From positions 48,482 through 112,481 of the forward strand of contig UCMT01000032.1 in NCBI GenBank assembly GCA_900473795.1: a stretch of DNA of 64,000 nucleotides, given 5' to 3'. Below are positions 37,559 through 46,815 of the stretch, piece after piece. The translations under genes and the position numbers were made by a program. The notes below the pieces were generated by a model. That model worked only from the letters and a program-made list of their open reading frames with translations, did not search any database and was not told the origin of the DNA. How positions within the stretch are numbered: the first letter of the stretch is position 1; every line of letters starts with the position of its first letter. This DNA comes from Hyphomicrobiales bacterium. GTDB lineage: Bacteria > Pseudomonadota > Alphaproteobacteria > Rhizobiales > Rhizobiaceae.

Positions 37559-38000
37559 AGCAATCCCCCTTGGCAAATGCCTCACGGCACGTTGGTTTCG
37601 GATGCGGCATGCAAACGGCATCGGGCCGCCGCGCGTTTTGGGGCACGGCAGTCGAAAGGGCCCCTTGAAAGATGGGGCTTACGGACAGAATGGTAAATTC
37701 ATCCAAAATGAAGCAAAATTGTGGAATTCAATATCTGCAACGCGAATTGGAGATCATGGTTTGGCTGCATTTTGTATTAAAGACAAAATTAAATTAGAGA
37801 AAAAAATTCTAGTTTGACCTGGGGGTCGCCACGGTCGCGCCAGCTTGGACGAGCGCCGATGTCGATCGGCCCCACGCGTCCGCCGCTACACCCGGATCCG
37901 CAAACTGCGTGGACACCTCTTGATCGCTGCCGCGCCTGTGTGCATAAGCCCGCCAACAGCAACAGAGGCCGGGCCCTCCACAAGCCCGAATGAGGACACG
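37559..38000. other. Intergenic region with an AT-rich block upstream of trpS
   Basis: About 440 bases between the divergent M15-type gene and trpS. The stretch 37690-37820 is strikingly AT-rich against the rest of the window (run of A/T ending in GAGAAAAAAATTCTAG). A 35-codon plus-strand frame (37690-37797, starting MVNSSKMKQNCGIQ) crosses it without a recognisable ribosome site, and I do not call it a gene. Promoters for both flanking genes should lie here, possibly using the AT-rich block. Confidence 0.5.
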
Positions 38001-39068
38001 ATGTCAGACTTCAAGCCGCTCGTTTTTTCCGGCGTCCAGCCCACCGGCAATCTCCATCTCGGCAATTATCTCGGCGCGATCCGCAAGTTCGTGGCACTGC
38101 AGGAAAACAACGATTGCATCTATTGCGTCGTCGACCTGCACGCGATCACCGCGCAACTCGTTCATGAGGACATGCGCAGCCAGATACGCTCGATCGCCGC
38201 CGCCTTCATCGCCGCCGGCATCGACCCGAAGAAGCACATCGTTTTCAACCAGTCGGCAGTGCCGCAGCATGCCGAGCTTGCCTGGATCTTCAATTGCGTC
38301 GCCCGCATCGGCTGGATGGAACGCATGACGCAGTTCAAGGACAAGTCGGGCGGCAAGAACGCCGAGCAGATGTCGCTCGGCCTGCTCGCCTATCCGAGCC
38401 TGATGGCCGCCGACATCCTCGTCTATCGCGGCACGCATGTGCCGGTCGGGGACGACCAGAAGCAGCATCTGGAGCTTGCCCGCGATATCGCGATGAAGTT
38501 CAACATCGACTTCATGGAACATATCCGCAGGACCAACTACGGCGTCGATATCAAGGTCGGTGAAGAGCCCGTTCACGCCTTTTTCCCGATGGTCGAACCG
38601 TTGATCGGCGGCCCCGCACCGCGTGTGATGAGCCTGCGCGACGGGACGAAGAAGATGTCGAAGTCGGACGCGTCCGATCTGTCGCGCATCAACCTGACCG
38701 ACGACGCCGATGCGATTTCCAAGAAGATCCGTAAGGCAAAGACCGACCCGGATGCCTTGCCGAGCGAGGTCGATGGCCTCAAGGGACGTGCGGAAGCGGA
38801 CAACCTCGTTGGCATCTATGCGGCCCTTGCCGACAAGACCAAGGGCCAGGTTCTGGAGGAGTTCGGCGGCCAGCAGTTCTCCGTCTTCAAGCCGGCTTTG
38901 GTGGACTTGGCGGTCAACGTTCTTGCGCCGATCTCGGGCGAGATGCGCCGCCTGATGGATGACACGACCCACATTGACGGCATCCTGCGCGATGGCGGCG
39001 AGCGGGCCCGGGCGAGGGCGGAAGTGACGATGAACCAGGTCCGGGAAATCGTCGGCTTTCTGCAATAA
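38001..39068 (+). CDS. trpS: Tryptophanyl-tRNA synthetase
   Basis: A 355-residue class I aminoacyl-tRNA synthetase. The HIGH-equivalent is [13 protein letters not shown] and the KMSKS loop is [24 protein letters not shown] is the tryptophan-site helix. The start at 38001 has GAGGAC upstream; an upstream in-frame extension to 37845 is low-complexity and rejected. The position after murJ follows the usual glnD-murJ-trpS order. Confidence 0.97.
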   Translation: MSDFKPLVFSGVQPTGNLHLGNYLGAIRKFVALQENNDCIYCVVDLHAITAQLVHEDMRSQIRSIAAAFIAAGIDPKKHIVFNQSAVPQHAELAWIFNCVARIGWMERMTQFKDKSGGKNAEQMSLGLLAYPSLMAADILVYRGTHVPVGDDQKQHLELARDIAMKFNIDFMEHIRRTNYGVDIKVGEEPVHAFFPMVEPLIGGPAPRVMSLRDGTKKMSKSDASDLSRINLTDDADAISKKIRKAKTDPDALPSEVDGLKGRAEADNLVGIYAALADKTKGQVLEEFGGQQFSVFKPALVDLAVNVLAPISGEMRRLMDDTTHIDGILRDGGERARARAEVTMNQVREIVGFLQ

Positions 39069-39121
39069 ATCGCCGCAAAAGAAACCTTGCAGCCAAAAAT
39101 ATCGGGTGTAAGAGTCCCGCT

Positions 39122-39613
39122 ATGGTTTCAACACGACTCTCACGACTGGAAGGTCACCGCCGCAAATTTATGGCGGTGATCGATGATACGCCGGAATGCG
39201 GCCGGGCCGTTCACTATGCCGGCATGAGGGCCAAGAATTCCAACGGCGGCATGGTTCTTCTGTACGTCATTGCCGATGGTGATTTCCAGCAATGGCTTGG
39301 CGTCGAAGGCATCATGCGGGCAGAAGCGCGCGAGGAGGCGGAGGCAACGCTCGCCAAGATCGCCCAGACGGTGCGCGAGACGATCGGCATCGAACCGGAG
39401 ATGGTGATCCGCGAAGGCAGCGCCACCGAGCAGATCTACAGCCTGATCGAGGAAGACCGGGACATCGCGATCCTCGTGCTCGCGGCCGGTTCCGCCAAGG
39501 ATGGCCCGGGGCCGCTGGTGTCCTCGATTGCCGGCAAGACGGCGGCATTTCCGATCCCGGTGACGGTCATACCGGACAGCCTGACGGATGCGGAAATCGA
39601 CGCCTTGAGCTGA
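39122..39613 (+). CDS. Universal stress protein (UspA) family
   Basis: A 163-residue single Usp domain. The N-terminal strand KFMAVIDDTPECGRAVHYA and a C-terminal loop DIAILVLAAGSAKDGPGPLVSSI occupy the nucleotide-binding positions, but the canonical G-2X-G-9X-G(S/T) motif is only partly kept (LAAGSAKDGPGPL). It may therefore be a non-ATP-binding member. Located between trpS and the NifU-like gene as in related rhizobia. Confidence 0.85.
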   Translation: MVSTRLSRLEGHRRKFMAVIDDTPECGRAVHYAGMRAKNSNGGMVLLYVIADGDFQQWLGVEGIMRAEAREEAEATLAKIAQTVRETIGIEPEMVIREGSATEQIYSLIEEDRDIAILVLAAGSAKDGPGPLVSSIAGKTAAFPIPVTVIPDSLTDAEIDALS

Positions 39614-39753
39614 AGGCAGCATCAGTCGTTTTCATCCTTCCCGCGCGGAATCGGTCCCTGGCGCATCTTGAAGCCGTTGTCCAAACGGCCTATATTTTTG
39701 AATAATTCTAAACAGGCTGGTTGAACGTCATCCCGGCCGACGCGGAGAAAGAC

Positions 39754-40320
39754 ATGTTCATCCAGACTGAAGCCACGCCGAACCCGGCGACGTTGAAATT
39801 CCTGCCCGGCAAGGTGGTCATGGAAAACGGCACGGCCGAGTTCCGTGATGCGGAAGAAGCGGCGGCCGGTTCGGCGCTCGCCTCCCGGCTGTTTATGATT
39901 CCCGGCGTCACCGGGGTCTATTTCGGCTACGATTTCATCACCGTGACCAAGGAAGATCAGGAATGGCAGCACCTGAAGCCCGCCATTCTCGGCTCGATCA
40001 TGGAACACTTCATGTCCGGCCAGCCGGTCATGGCGGTGCAGACCCGCGCCGAAGAGAGCGATCTGGACGGCGAGTTCTTCGACGAAGGTGACGAGACGAT
40101 CGTCGCCACGATCAAGGAGCTGCTGGAAAGCCGCGTCCGACCGGCCGTTGCCCAGGATGGTGGCGACATCACCTTCAAGGGGTTCCGCGATGGGGTCGTC
40201 TTCCTTAACATGAAGGGTGCCTGCTCCGGCTGCCCGTCCTCGACGGCGACGCTGAAGCACGGCGTGCAGAACCTTTTGCACCATTTCATACCCGAAGTGC
40301 AGGCGGTTGAAGCCGTCTGA
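39754..40320 (+). CDS. NifU-like Fe-S scaffold/carrier protein (NfuA type)
   Basis: A 188-residue protein with an N-terminal Nfu domain (MFIQTEATPNPATLKFLPGK) and a C-terminal NifU domain whose CSGCPSS (CXXC) binds a Fe-S cluster at the dimer interface. It delivers clusters to target enzymes. The ATG at 39754 has GGAGAAAGAC; a TTG at 39721 would add 11 residues. MiaB, a radical SAM client-type protein, is encoded 2.7 kb downstream. Confidence 0.92.
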   Translation: MFIQTEATPNPATLKFLPGKVVMENGTAEFRDAEEAAAGSALASRLFMIPGVTGVYFGYDFITVTKEDQEWQHLKPAILGSIMEHFMSGQPVMAVQTRAEESDLDGEFFDEGDETIVATIKELLESRVRPAVAQDGGDITFKGFRDGVVFLNMKGACSGCPSSTATLKHGVQNLLHHFIPEVQAVEAV

Positions 40321-40365
40321 GCGAGCGTTCCAAGTGTCGCTACTTTGCATTGGAATCTGCAACCC

Positions 40366-41031
40366 ATGATCGTCCTGGCCATCGATACGGCTGGGACGGG
40401 TTGTTTTGCCGCCGTTTATGACAGCACCGCCGATACCGTGCTGGCCTCCGCCGGCGCCGATATCGGCCGCGGTCATGCCGAGCGGCTCTTGGCCTTCGTC
40501 GACCAGGCGCTTGCCGAAAGCGGCAAGGTCTTGGCCGACATCGATCGCATTGCCGTTACCATCGGCCCCGGCTCCTTCACCGGTATCCGGGTCGGCGTTG
40601 CCGCAGCGCGCGGCTTCGCTCTCGCCCTGGGCGTGCCGTCGGTCGGGGTGTCCATCCTCGCAGCGCTTGCCAAATCTGCGGCTGGGAAACATCCGAGCCG
40701 GCCGGTGCTGGCCGCGATGGATGCGAAACGCGACGAACTCTATTGCCAGATATTCGAGGCGGCCGGCACGCCGCGGACCGAGGCGCAGATCGTCGAGCTT
40801 GACGATGCGCGGCGCATGTTCACGGGTTTCGACGGCGTCATCTGCGGCTCCGCCACTAGGCATCTTACCGATGCTCCGTTGCCGGATGTGGCGCAGATCG
40901 ACGCCGCCGACATCGGCATTGTGGCGCGCCTGGGCGCGGCCGCTGACCCCGCGCAGGGCAAGCCGAGCCCGCTTTATCTGCGCGGGCCGGATGTGAGACC
41001 GCAGGCCGGCTTTGCCGTGGCGCGGGCGTAA
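40366..41031 (+). CDS. tsaB: tRNA threonylcarbamoyladenosine biosynthesis protein TsaB
   Basis: A 221-residue ASKHA-fold partner of TsaD in the t6A37 tRNA-modification complex. Landmarks are VLAIDTAGTGCFAAVY, GHAERLLAFVDQAL, AVTIGPGSFTGIRVGVAAARGFALALG and VLAAMDAKRDELYCQIF. The start at 40366 gives the proper N-terminus. It is followed nine bases later by rimI, the usual pair. Confidence 0.94.
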   Translation: MIVLAIDTAGTGCFAAVYDSTADTVLASAGADIGRGHAERLLAFVDQALAESGKVLADIDRIAVTIGPGSFTGIRVGVAAARGFALALGVPSVGVSILAALAKSAAGKHPSRPVLAAMDAKRDELYCQIFEAAGTPRTEAQIVELDDARRMFTGFDGVICGSATRHLTDAPLPDVAQIDAADIGIVARLGAAADPAQGKPSPLYLRGPDVRPQAGFAVARA

Positions 41032-41040
41032 GAGCGTAAG

Positions 41041-41538
41041 ATGTCGCTGACGGACTATTTCATCCGCAAGCCCGAGTTCGAGATCGTCCCGCTGGAAACG
41101 GACGACCTGCCGCAGGCTGCTGCCATCCACCAGCTGCGCTTCGCATCCCCGTGGAGCGATGGCGAACTGCATTCCCTGCTGGTTCAGGACACGGTCTTCG
41201 GCTTTGTCGCGCGCCAGAGCAATGCCTATGCCCGGCCTTTGACCGGCGGCTTCGTGCTGTCGCGCGTCGCCGCCGGAGAGGCGGAAATCCTGACGATCGG
41301 CGTCGATCCGCGGTTCTCGCGCCAGGGCCTCGGCTGGCGGCTGATGCGGGCAGCGCTGCGCGAGGCGCGTGATCAGGCGGCCGAAGCGGTCTTCCTCGAA
41401 GTCGATGAAACCAATGTTGCGGCCATTGGCCTTTATCGCAAGCTCGGTTTTGTCGATGTCGGCAAAAGACGGGCCTATTATCAGGGTGCTGGCGGTACCA
41501 GAACCGCAGCCCTTGTCATGCGCCTCGATCTTGGCTAG
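41041..41538 (+). CDS. rimI: Ribosomal-protein-alanine N-acetyltransferase RimI (GNAT)
   Basis: A 165-residue GNAT acetyltransferase. The acetyl-CoA loop reads DPRFSRQGLGWRLMRAALREA, preceded by strand AEILTIGV, with LEVDETNVAAIGLYRKLGFVDVGKRRAYY at the C-terminal core. It follows tsaB directly, which supports RimI over a generic GNAT. RimI acetylates the N-terminal alanine of ribosomal protein S18 in E. coli. Confidence 0.88.
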   Translation: MSLTDYFIRKPEFEIVPLETDDLPQAAAIHQLRFASPWSDGELHSLLVQDTVFGFVARQSNAYARPLTGGFVLSRVAAGEAEILTIGVDPRFSRQGLGWRLMRAALREARDQAAEAVFLEVDETNVAAIGLYRKLGFVDVGKRRAYYQGAGGTRTAALVMRLDLG

Positions 41539-41649
41539 CCGTACTGGCTTTGAAAGGGGGACGCGCTTGCGCCGCCACGCCGACGAGACAATCACGGATC
41601 GAGTTAGACGCTGCGCTGTGGTCTGGCAGCAGGCGTGGAGCTTGCGCGC

Positions 41650-42438
41650 GTGATCAATTGGCTGCGCGTCACGCTTTGCATGACACTGTTGTTTGTCGCG
41701 ACGCTCGTTTTGCTTCCGATGCAATTGGTCTTTCTCTGGCTGGACGTGCCGCAGCGTCGCAGGCTCCCGCGTCTCTGGCACCGCATGGCTTGCCGTCTGG
41801 TCGGCATTCACGTGCGCGTACATGGCATGCCGGACCGCCAGCGACCGCTGATGCTGGTGTCAAACCATGCGAGCTGGAAGGACATTCTCGTTCTCGGCTC
41901 GATTGCCGACGTGGTTTTCGTCGCCAAGTCCGACGTGAAGGCCTGGCCGGTCTTCGGCGTGCTTGCCCGGCTGCAGAAGACGATCTTCATCGAGCGCGAC
42001 CAGAAGCGCACCACCGGTAACCAGGTCAACGAGATCGGCAAGCGGCTGGCCGATGGCGAGATCGTCGTTCTGTTTCCCGAAGGCACGACGTCCGACGGCA
42101 ACCGGCTGCTCGAAATCAAGACGGCGCTGTTCGGCGCCGCAGCCGCTGCCGTTCCGTTGTCCCCGACGGGTGTCGTGCACGTCCAGCCGGTTGCCATCGC
42201 CTATACCGGCATTCACGGCATGCCGATGGGGCGCTACCACCGGCCGATCGCGGCCTGGCCCGGCGATATCGAGCTCGCACCACATCTGCTCGGTATCCTC
42301 TACGAGGGTGCGGTCGATGTGGACGTCATCTTCGGCGAACAGATCACCTATACGCCGCAGAGCAACCGCAAGGCCGTCAGCCGGCAGGTGGAGAAGAGCA
42401 TCCGTTCCATGCTGGCGCTCAAGCTGCGCGGCCGCTGA
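41650..42438 (+). CDS. olsA: 1-acyl-glycerol-3-phosphate / lyso-ornithine lipid O-acyltransferase (OlsA/PlsC family)
   Basis: A 262-residue PlsC-family acyltransferase with an N-terminal membrane helix ([20 protein letters not shown]). The catalytic HX4D motif is [10 protein letters not shown], and substrate-binding loops are FIERDQKRT and FPEGTTSDG. In rhizobia the copy directly upstream of miaB is the one I recall as OlsA, which acylates lyso-ornithine lipid; phosphatidic-acid synthesis (PlsC) remains possible. The GTG at 41650 has GGAG nine bases upstream; a GTG at 41635 is an alternative. OlsB is encoded at 24607. Confidence 0.75.
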   Translation: MINWLRVTLCMTLLFVATLVLLPMQLVFLWLDVPQRRRLPRLWHRMACRLVGIHVRVHGMPDRQRPLMLVSNHASWKDILVLGSIADVVFVAKSDVKAWPVFGVLARLQKTIFIERDQKRTTGNQVNEIGKRLADGEIVVLFPEGTTSDGNRLLEIKTALFGAAAAAVPLSPTGVVHVQPVAIAYTGIHGMPMGRYHRPIAAWPGDIELAPHLLGILYEGAVDVDVIFGEQITYTPQSNRKAVSRQVEKSIRSMLALKLRGR

Positions 42439-42487
42439 ACGGCGAAAGGGCTTCAATTTTGCCCCTCTTTGCTCTATGGAACCGCCC

Positions 42488-43888
42488 ATGACACAGGAAA
42501 CAGCAGTTTTGTCCGCAAAGCCCGAAATGGCGCTCGAAAGCGCAGCAGTCCGCAAGGTTTTTGTGAAGACCTACGGCTGCCAGATGAACGTCTATGATTC
42601 CGACCGGATGACCGACGCGCTGGCCAAGGACGGCTATGTCGCGACCGACGTCATGGAAGACGCCGATCTGGTGCTGCTCAACACCTGTCACATCCGCGAG
42701 AAGGCGGCCGAAAAGGTCTATTCGGCGCTTGGCCGCCTGCGCGAGCTGAAGAAGAAAAAGGCTGGTGAAGGCCGTGAAATGATGATTGGCGTCGCCGGCT
42801 GCGTCGCCCAGGCCGAGGGCGACGAAATCCTGCGCCGCGCACCGGCCGTCGACCTCGTCATCGGCCCGCAGACCTATCACCGCCTGCCGGAAGCCCTGAA
42901 GCGCGTCAAGCGCGGCGAGCGGGTGCTCGAGACCGACTACGCGATCGAGGACAAGTTCGAGCATCTGCCGGCGCCGGACAAGGCAAAGACCAGGGCGCGT
43001 GGCGTCACCGCCTTTTTGACGGTTCAGGAAGGCTGCGACAAGTTCTGTACCTTCTGCGTCGTGCCCTATACGCGCGGCTCGGAGGTTTCCCGCCCCGTCG
43101 CCCAGATCGTTTCCGAAGCGCAGAAACTGGTCGATGGCGGGGTGCGCGAAATCACGTTGCTCGGCCAGAACGTCAATGCCTGGCACGGCAGCGGCCCAAA
43201 TGGTGAAAAATGGGGGCTTGGCGAGCTTCTCCATCGCCTGAGCGAAATCGAGGGCCTTGCCCGCCTGCGCTATACGACCAGCCACCCGCGTGACATGGAC
43301 GACAGCCTGATTGCCGCGCACCGCGACCTGCCGCAGCTGATGCCCTATCTGCACCTGCCGATCCAGTCCGGCTCCAACCGTATCCTGAAGGCGATGAACC
43401 GGCGCCATACGACGGCCGAATACATCGCGCTCATTGCCCGCATCAAGGCGGCGCGGCCCGATCTTGCGCTGTCCGGCGATTTCATCGTCGGCTTTCCCGG
43501 CGAGACCGACGAGGACTTCGCGGATACGCTCAGTCTCGTCGAGACGGTCGGTTATGCACAGGCATTTTCCTTCAAATATTCGACCCGTCCAGGTACGCCG
43601 GGCGCCGACCTTGAAGATCAGGTGCCGGAGGATGTGAAGGCCAACCGATTGGAAAGATTGCAGGCTTTGCTGCTGAAGCAGCAGCATGCCTTTGCCGAGC
43701 AGTGCGTCGGCAAGACCATCGACCTGCTTCTGGAGAAGCCCGGCCGCATGCCTGGCCAGCTGATCGGCCGTTCGCCCTGGCTGCAGTCGGTGAATGTTGA
43801 TGCAAAGTCATCGCAAATCGGTGACATTATCAGAGTACGAATCACAGGTACGGGCCCTAACAGTCTGTTTGCCGAGGTGGTAAGCTGA
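42488..43888 (+). CDS. miaB: tRNA-2-methylthio-N6-dimethylallyladenosine synthase MiaB
   Basis: A 466-residue radical SAM methylthiotransferase modifying A37 of tRNAs reading UNN codons. The N-terminal UPF0004 domain supplies three cysteines for an auxiliary cluster ([29 protein letters not shown]). The radical SAM cluster motif is CDKFCTFC. The C-terminal TRAM domain is at about residues 385-466. The ATG at 42488 is preferred; another in-frame ATG is at 42476. Upstream of phoH, as in most proteobacteria. Confidence 0.96.
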   Translation: MTQETAVLSAKPEMALESAAVRKVFVKTYGCQMNVYDSDRMTDALAKDGYVATDVMEDADLVLLNTCHIREKAAEKVYSALGRLRELKKKKAGEGREMMIGVAGCVAQAEGDEILRRAPAVDLVIGPQTYHRLPEALKRVKRGERVLETDYAIEDKFEHLPAPDKAKTRARGVTAFLTVQEGCDKFCTFCVVPYTRGSEVSRPVAQIVSEAQKLVDGGVREITLLGQNVNAWHGSGPNGEKWGLGELLHRLSEIEGLARLRYTTSHPRDMDDSLIAAHRDLPQLMPYLHLPIQSGSNRILKAMNRRHTTAEYIALIARIKAARPDLALSGDFIVGFPGETDEDFADTLSLVETVGYAQAFSFKYSTRPGTPGADLEDQVPEDVKANRLERLQALLLKQQHAFAEQCVGKTIDLLLEKPGRMPGQLIGRSPWLQSVNVDAKSSQIGDIIRVRITGTGPNSLFAEVVS

Positions 43889-43917
43889 GGGACCGCTAAC
43901 TCAAGGAGCCTGACCGC

Positions 43918-44973
43918 TTGAACGGACACGAATTGGTCTCATCATCGCCGCGCCAGTCGAAAACATCCGCGACAGACGTCAATCACTTCGTGCTCACATT
44001 TGAGAACAACCGCTTCGCCAGTGAGCTTTTCGGTCAGTTCGATCAGAATCTGAAGCTGATCGAGCAGCGCCTGCACATCGATGCGCGTCCGCGCGGCAAT
44101 TCGGTTGCGATCTCGGGCGACATGGTCGCCACCAATCAGGCGCGTCGGGCGCTCGACTATCTCTATGGGCGCCTGCAGAACGGCAGCACCGTCGAGGCCT
44201 CCGATGTCGAGGGCGCGATCCGCATGGCTGTTGCCGCCGATGACCAGCTGCAGCTTCCGACCCTGGAAAAGAAGGCCAAGCTGAACCTCGCCCAGATTTC
44301 CACCCGCAAGAAGACCATTGCCGCCCGCACGCCGACGCAGGATGCCTATATCCGAGCGCTGGAACGGTCCGAGCTGGTCTTCGGCGTCGGCCCGGCCGGC
44401 ACCGGCAAGACCTATCTCGCGGTGGCCCATGCCGCCCAGCTGCTGGAGCGCGGCGCGGTCGATCGCATCGTCCTGTCGCGTCCCGCCGTTGAGGCCGGCG
44501 AACGCCTTGGCTTCCTGCCGGGCGACATGAAGGACAAGGTCGATCCCTATCTGCGGCCGCTCTATGACGCGCTCTACGACATGATGCCGGGCGACAAGGT
44601 CGAGCGGGCGATCACCGCCGGCGTCATCGAAATCGCCCCGCTCGCCTTCATGCGTGGCCGCACCCTCGCCAATGCCGCCGTCATTCTCGACGAAGCGCAG
44701 AACACGACTGCGATGCAGATGAAGATGTTCCTGACGCGTCTTGGTGAAAACGGCCGCATGATCGTCACCGGGGATCCGAGCCAGGTCGACCTGCCGCGTG
44801 GCGTCAAGTCCGGCCTCGTCGAGGCGCTGCAGATCCTGCGCGGCGTCGAAGGCGTGTCCGTCGTCCGCTTCAAGGATGCCGATGTCGTGCGCCATCCGAT
44901 GGTTGCCCGTATCGTCCGCGCCTACGAGGCATCGACCGCCGTGCATGACGAAAGCGAGCAGAGCGACCGCTAG
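43918..44973 (+). CDS. phoH: PhoH-like ATPase
   Basis: A 351-residue PhoH protein. An N-terminal KH-like segment (about residues 20-90) precedes the ATPase with Walker A GPAGTGKTYLA, GFLPGDMKDKVDPYLRPLYDAL, Walker B AAVILDEAQNTTAMQMKMFLTR and GDPSQVDLPRG. It is probably linked to rRNA or RNA processing with YbeY, encoded 17 bases downstream. Translation appears to start at TTG (43918), nine bases after a strong AAGGAG; no ATG fits the N-terminus. Confidence 0.94.
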   Translation: MNGHELVSSSPRQSKTSATDVNHFVLTFENNRFASELFGQFDQNLKLIEQRLHIDARPRGNSVAISGDMVATNQARRALDYLYGRLQNGSTVEASDVEGAIRMAVAADDQLQLPTLEKKAKLNLAQISTRKKTIAARTPTQDAYIRALERSELVFGVGPAGTGKTYLAVAHAAQLLERGAVDRIVLSRPAVEAGERLGFLPGDMKDKVDPYLRPLYDALYDMMPGDKVERAITAGVIEIAPLAFMRGRTLANAAVILDEAQNTTAMQMKMFLTRLGENGRMIVTGDPSQVDLPRGVKSGLVEALQILRGVEGVSVVRFKDADVVRHPMVARIVRAYEASTAVHDESEQSDR

Positions 44974-44990
44974 GGCGGCCGCAGCCAGTC

Positions 44991-45497
44991 ATGACCACCC
45001 TTGATATCCAGATCAGCGTCGAGGAGGGCCCGTGGCCCTCCGAGGCCGAACTCCAGTCGCTCAGCGATCGCGTCCTCGGCGCGGCCGCCGATTTCCTCCG
45101 TCGCGAGGAAAAACAGCCGTTTCCGAAAATGCCGCCGGAAGTCTCGCTGGTTTTTACCGACGATGCTTCCATCCGCGAGATCAATGCGGAATGGCGCAAC
45201 CAGGACAAGCCGACCAATGTGCTTTCATTCCCGGCTTTTCCGCTGACGCCCGGCAAGATGCCGGGGCCGATGCTCGGCGACATCATTCTTGCCCAGGAAA
45301 CGCTGGTGCGTGAAGCGCAGGCTCTCGGCAAGCCTTTCGACGAGCATCTGAGCCATCTCCTGGTGCATGGATTTCTGCATCTTTTCGGCTATGATCACAT
45401 GGAAGAGAACGATGCCGAAAGAATGGAGAGCCTCGAGACTCGCATTTTGGCCGGTCTTGGGCTATCTGATCCCTATGGGGACAGTGATCCCGTATGA
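44991..45497 (+). CDS. ybeY: Endoribonuclease / rRNA maturation factor YbeY
   Basis: A 168-residue zinc-dependent RNA-processing protein acting in 16S rRNA 3' maturation and ribosome quality control. The zinc motif reads HGFLHLFGYDH (HX3HX5H), preceded by the conserved NQDKPTNVLSFPA and LGDIILA. In rhizobia its loss also affects sRNA-mediated regulation. It lies between phoH and the CBS-domain gene tlyC, the conserved order. Confidence 0.96.
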   Translation: MTTLDIQISVEEGPWPSEAELQSLSDRVLGAAADFLRREEKQPFPKMPPEVSLVFTDDASIREINAEWRNQDKPTNVLSFPAFPLTPGKMPGPMLGDIILAQETLVREAQALGKPFDEHLSHLLVHGFLHLFGYDHMEENDAERMESLETRILAGLGLSDPYGDSDPV

Positions 45498-45509
45498 TAG
45501 TTTGGAACG

Positions 45510-46667
45510 ATGAGCGATTTTAGAACACAGCCGGCCGCGGCTGTAAGAGATGAGGCAGAAGCCTCCAGTCAGGACGAAGCGGGCAGTAGTAGCACCGTCC
45601 AGAAGCCTGAGAGCGGCAAATCCGGCTCCTCCTTCTGGAGCCGTGCGGCCCGAATTTGGCGTGCCGGCAGCAGCTCCAGCATTCGTGAAGATCTCGCTGA
45701 CGCGTTGATGACCGATCCCGGCGCCGATACCGCCTTCTCGCCGGCCGAGCGGGCCATGCTCAACAACATTCTCCGCTTCCGCGAGGTGCGCGTCGAGGAC
45801 GTGATGGTGCCGCGTGCCGATATCGAAGCGGTCGATCTCTCGATCACCATCGGCGAGCTGATGGTGATCTTCGAGGAATCCGGCCGTTCGCGCATGCCGG
45901 TCTATAGCGAGAGCCTCGATGATCCGCGCGGCATGGTGCACATCCGCGACCTGCTTTCCTATGTTACCAAGCAGGCGCGCAACAAGCGCCGCAGCGGCAG
46001 CCGTTCCCCCGCGAGTGTTGCAAACACTGCCGAAAAAACAGAAAAGCCGGCGCGCCAGCCGAAGCCGGGCTTCGATTTGGGACGCATCGATCTGTCGAAG
46101 ACCGTCGAAGAGGCCGGCATCATCCGCCAGGTGCTGTTCGTGCCGCCGTCGATGCACGCATCCGACCTGATGCAGCGCATGCAGGCGGCCCGTATCCAGA
46201 TGGCGCTGGTCATCGACGAATATGGCGGCACCGACGGTCTCGCCTCGCTCGAGGATATCGTCGAGATGGTCGTCGGCGATATCGAGGACGAGCATGACGA
46301 TGAAGAGGTGATGTTCGCCAAGACCTCCGACGACGTGTTCGTCGCCGACGCCCGCGTCGAGCTGGAGGAGATCGCCGCAGCGATCGGGCCGGATTTCGAC
46401 GTGCGCGAGCAGCTTGAGGACGTCGATACGCTGGGTGGCCTGGTCTTTGCGTCGCTCGGCCGTATTCCGGCCCGCGGCGAAGTTGTCCAGGCGATCCCGG
46501 GTTTCGAATTCCAGGTGCTCGATGCCGATCCGCGCCGGGTGAAACGTGTGCGGATCGTCCGCAAACGTCCTCCGGCCCGCCGCCGCCCCTTCAAGGGCGA
46601 CGAGGATGCGCCGGTCGAGGCAACGTCGTTCGCCAGCGACGAGAAATCCTTGCGCGAAACGGGATAA
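45510..46667 (+). CDS. tlyC: CBS-domain CorC/TlyC (hemolysin-like) protein
   Basis: A 385-residue cytoplasmic protein with two CBS domains (RVEDVMVPRADIEAVDL, and the QVLFVPPSMHASDLMQRMQ region) and a C-terminal CorC_HlyC FAD-like domain (from about 300). It lacks the DUF21 membrane part of larger homologues. A basic, low-complexity insert of about 45 residues (SYVTKQARNKRRSGSRS to about FDLGRIDL) sits between the CBS repeats. E. coli CorC is linked to Mg/Co efflux and outer-membrane biogenesis. Directly upstream of lnt. Confidence 0.9.
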   Translation: MSDFRTQPAAAVRDEAEASSQDEAGSSSTVQKPESGKSGSSFWSRAARIWRAGSSSSIREDLADALMTDPGADTAFSPAERAMLNNILRFREVRVEDVMVPRADIEAVDLSITIGELMVIFEESGRSRMPVYSESLDDPRGMVHIRDLLSYVTKQARNKRRSGSRSPASVANTAEKTEKPARQPKPGFDLGRIDLSKTVEEAGIIRQVLFVPPSMHASDLMQRMQAARIQMALVIDEYGGTDGLASLEDIVEMVVGDIEDEHDDEEVMFAKTSDDVFVADARVELEEIAAAIGPDFDVREQLEDVDTLGGLVFASLGRIPARGEVVQAIPGFEFQVLDADPRRVKRVRIVRKRPPARRRPFKGDEDAPVEATSFASDEKSLRETG

Positions 46668-46815
46668 AGCTTCGCTTTCCGTAACCGGGCGCCGTATCGA
46701 GGCACGACAAGCAGTCACTTTTTTGGAAAACTGCGGGCGTGATTCGAATGGGCGGCTTGCGCCCACCGCACGCCTCGCCTGGCAATGTGCGGTTCACGCC
46801 GGTTTGGGGGAATGA

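Noticed and set aside
37690..37797. 35-codon ORF in the AT-rich block before trpS (possible leader peptide)
   Set aside because: No ribosome site, only one Trp codon and no attenuator-like alternative hairpins, so an attenuation leader is not supported.
39622..41823. 733-codon minus-strand frame opposite the NifU-like, tsaB and rimI genes
   Set aside because: Antisense to three genes with clear family motifs; composition is that of a shadow frame.
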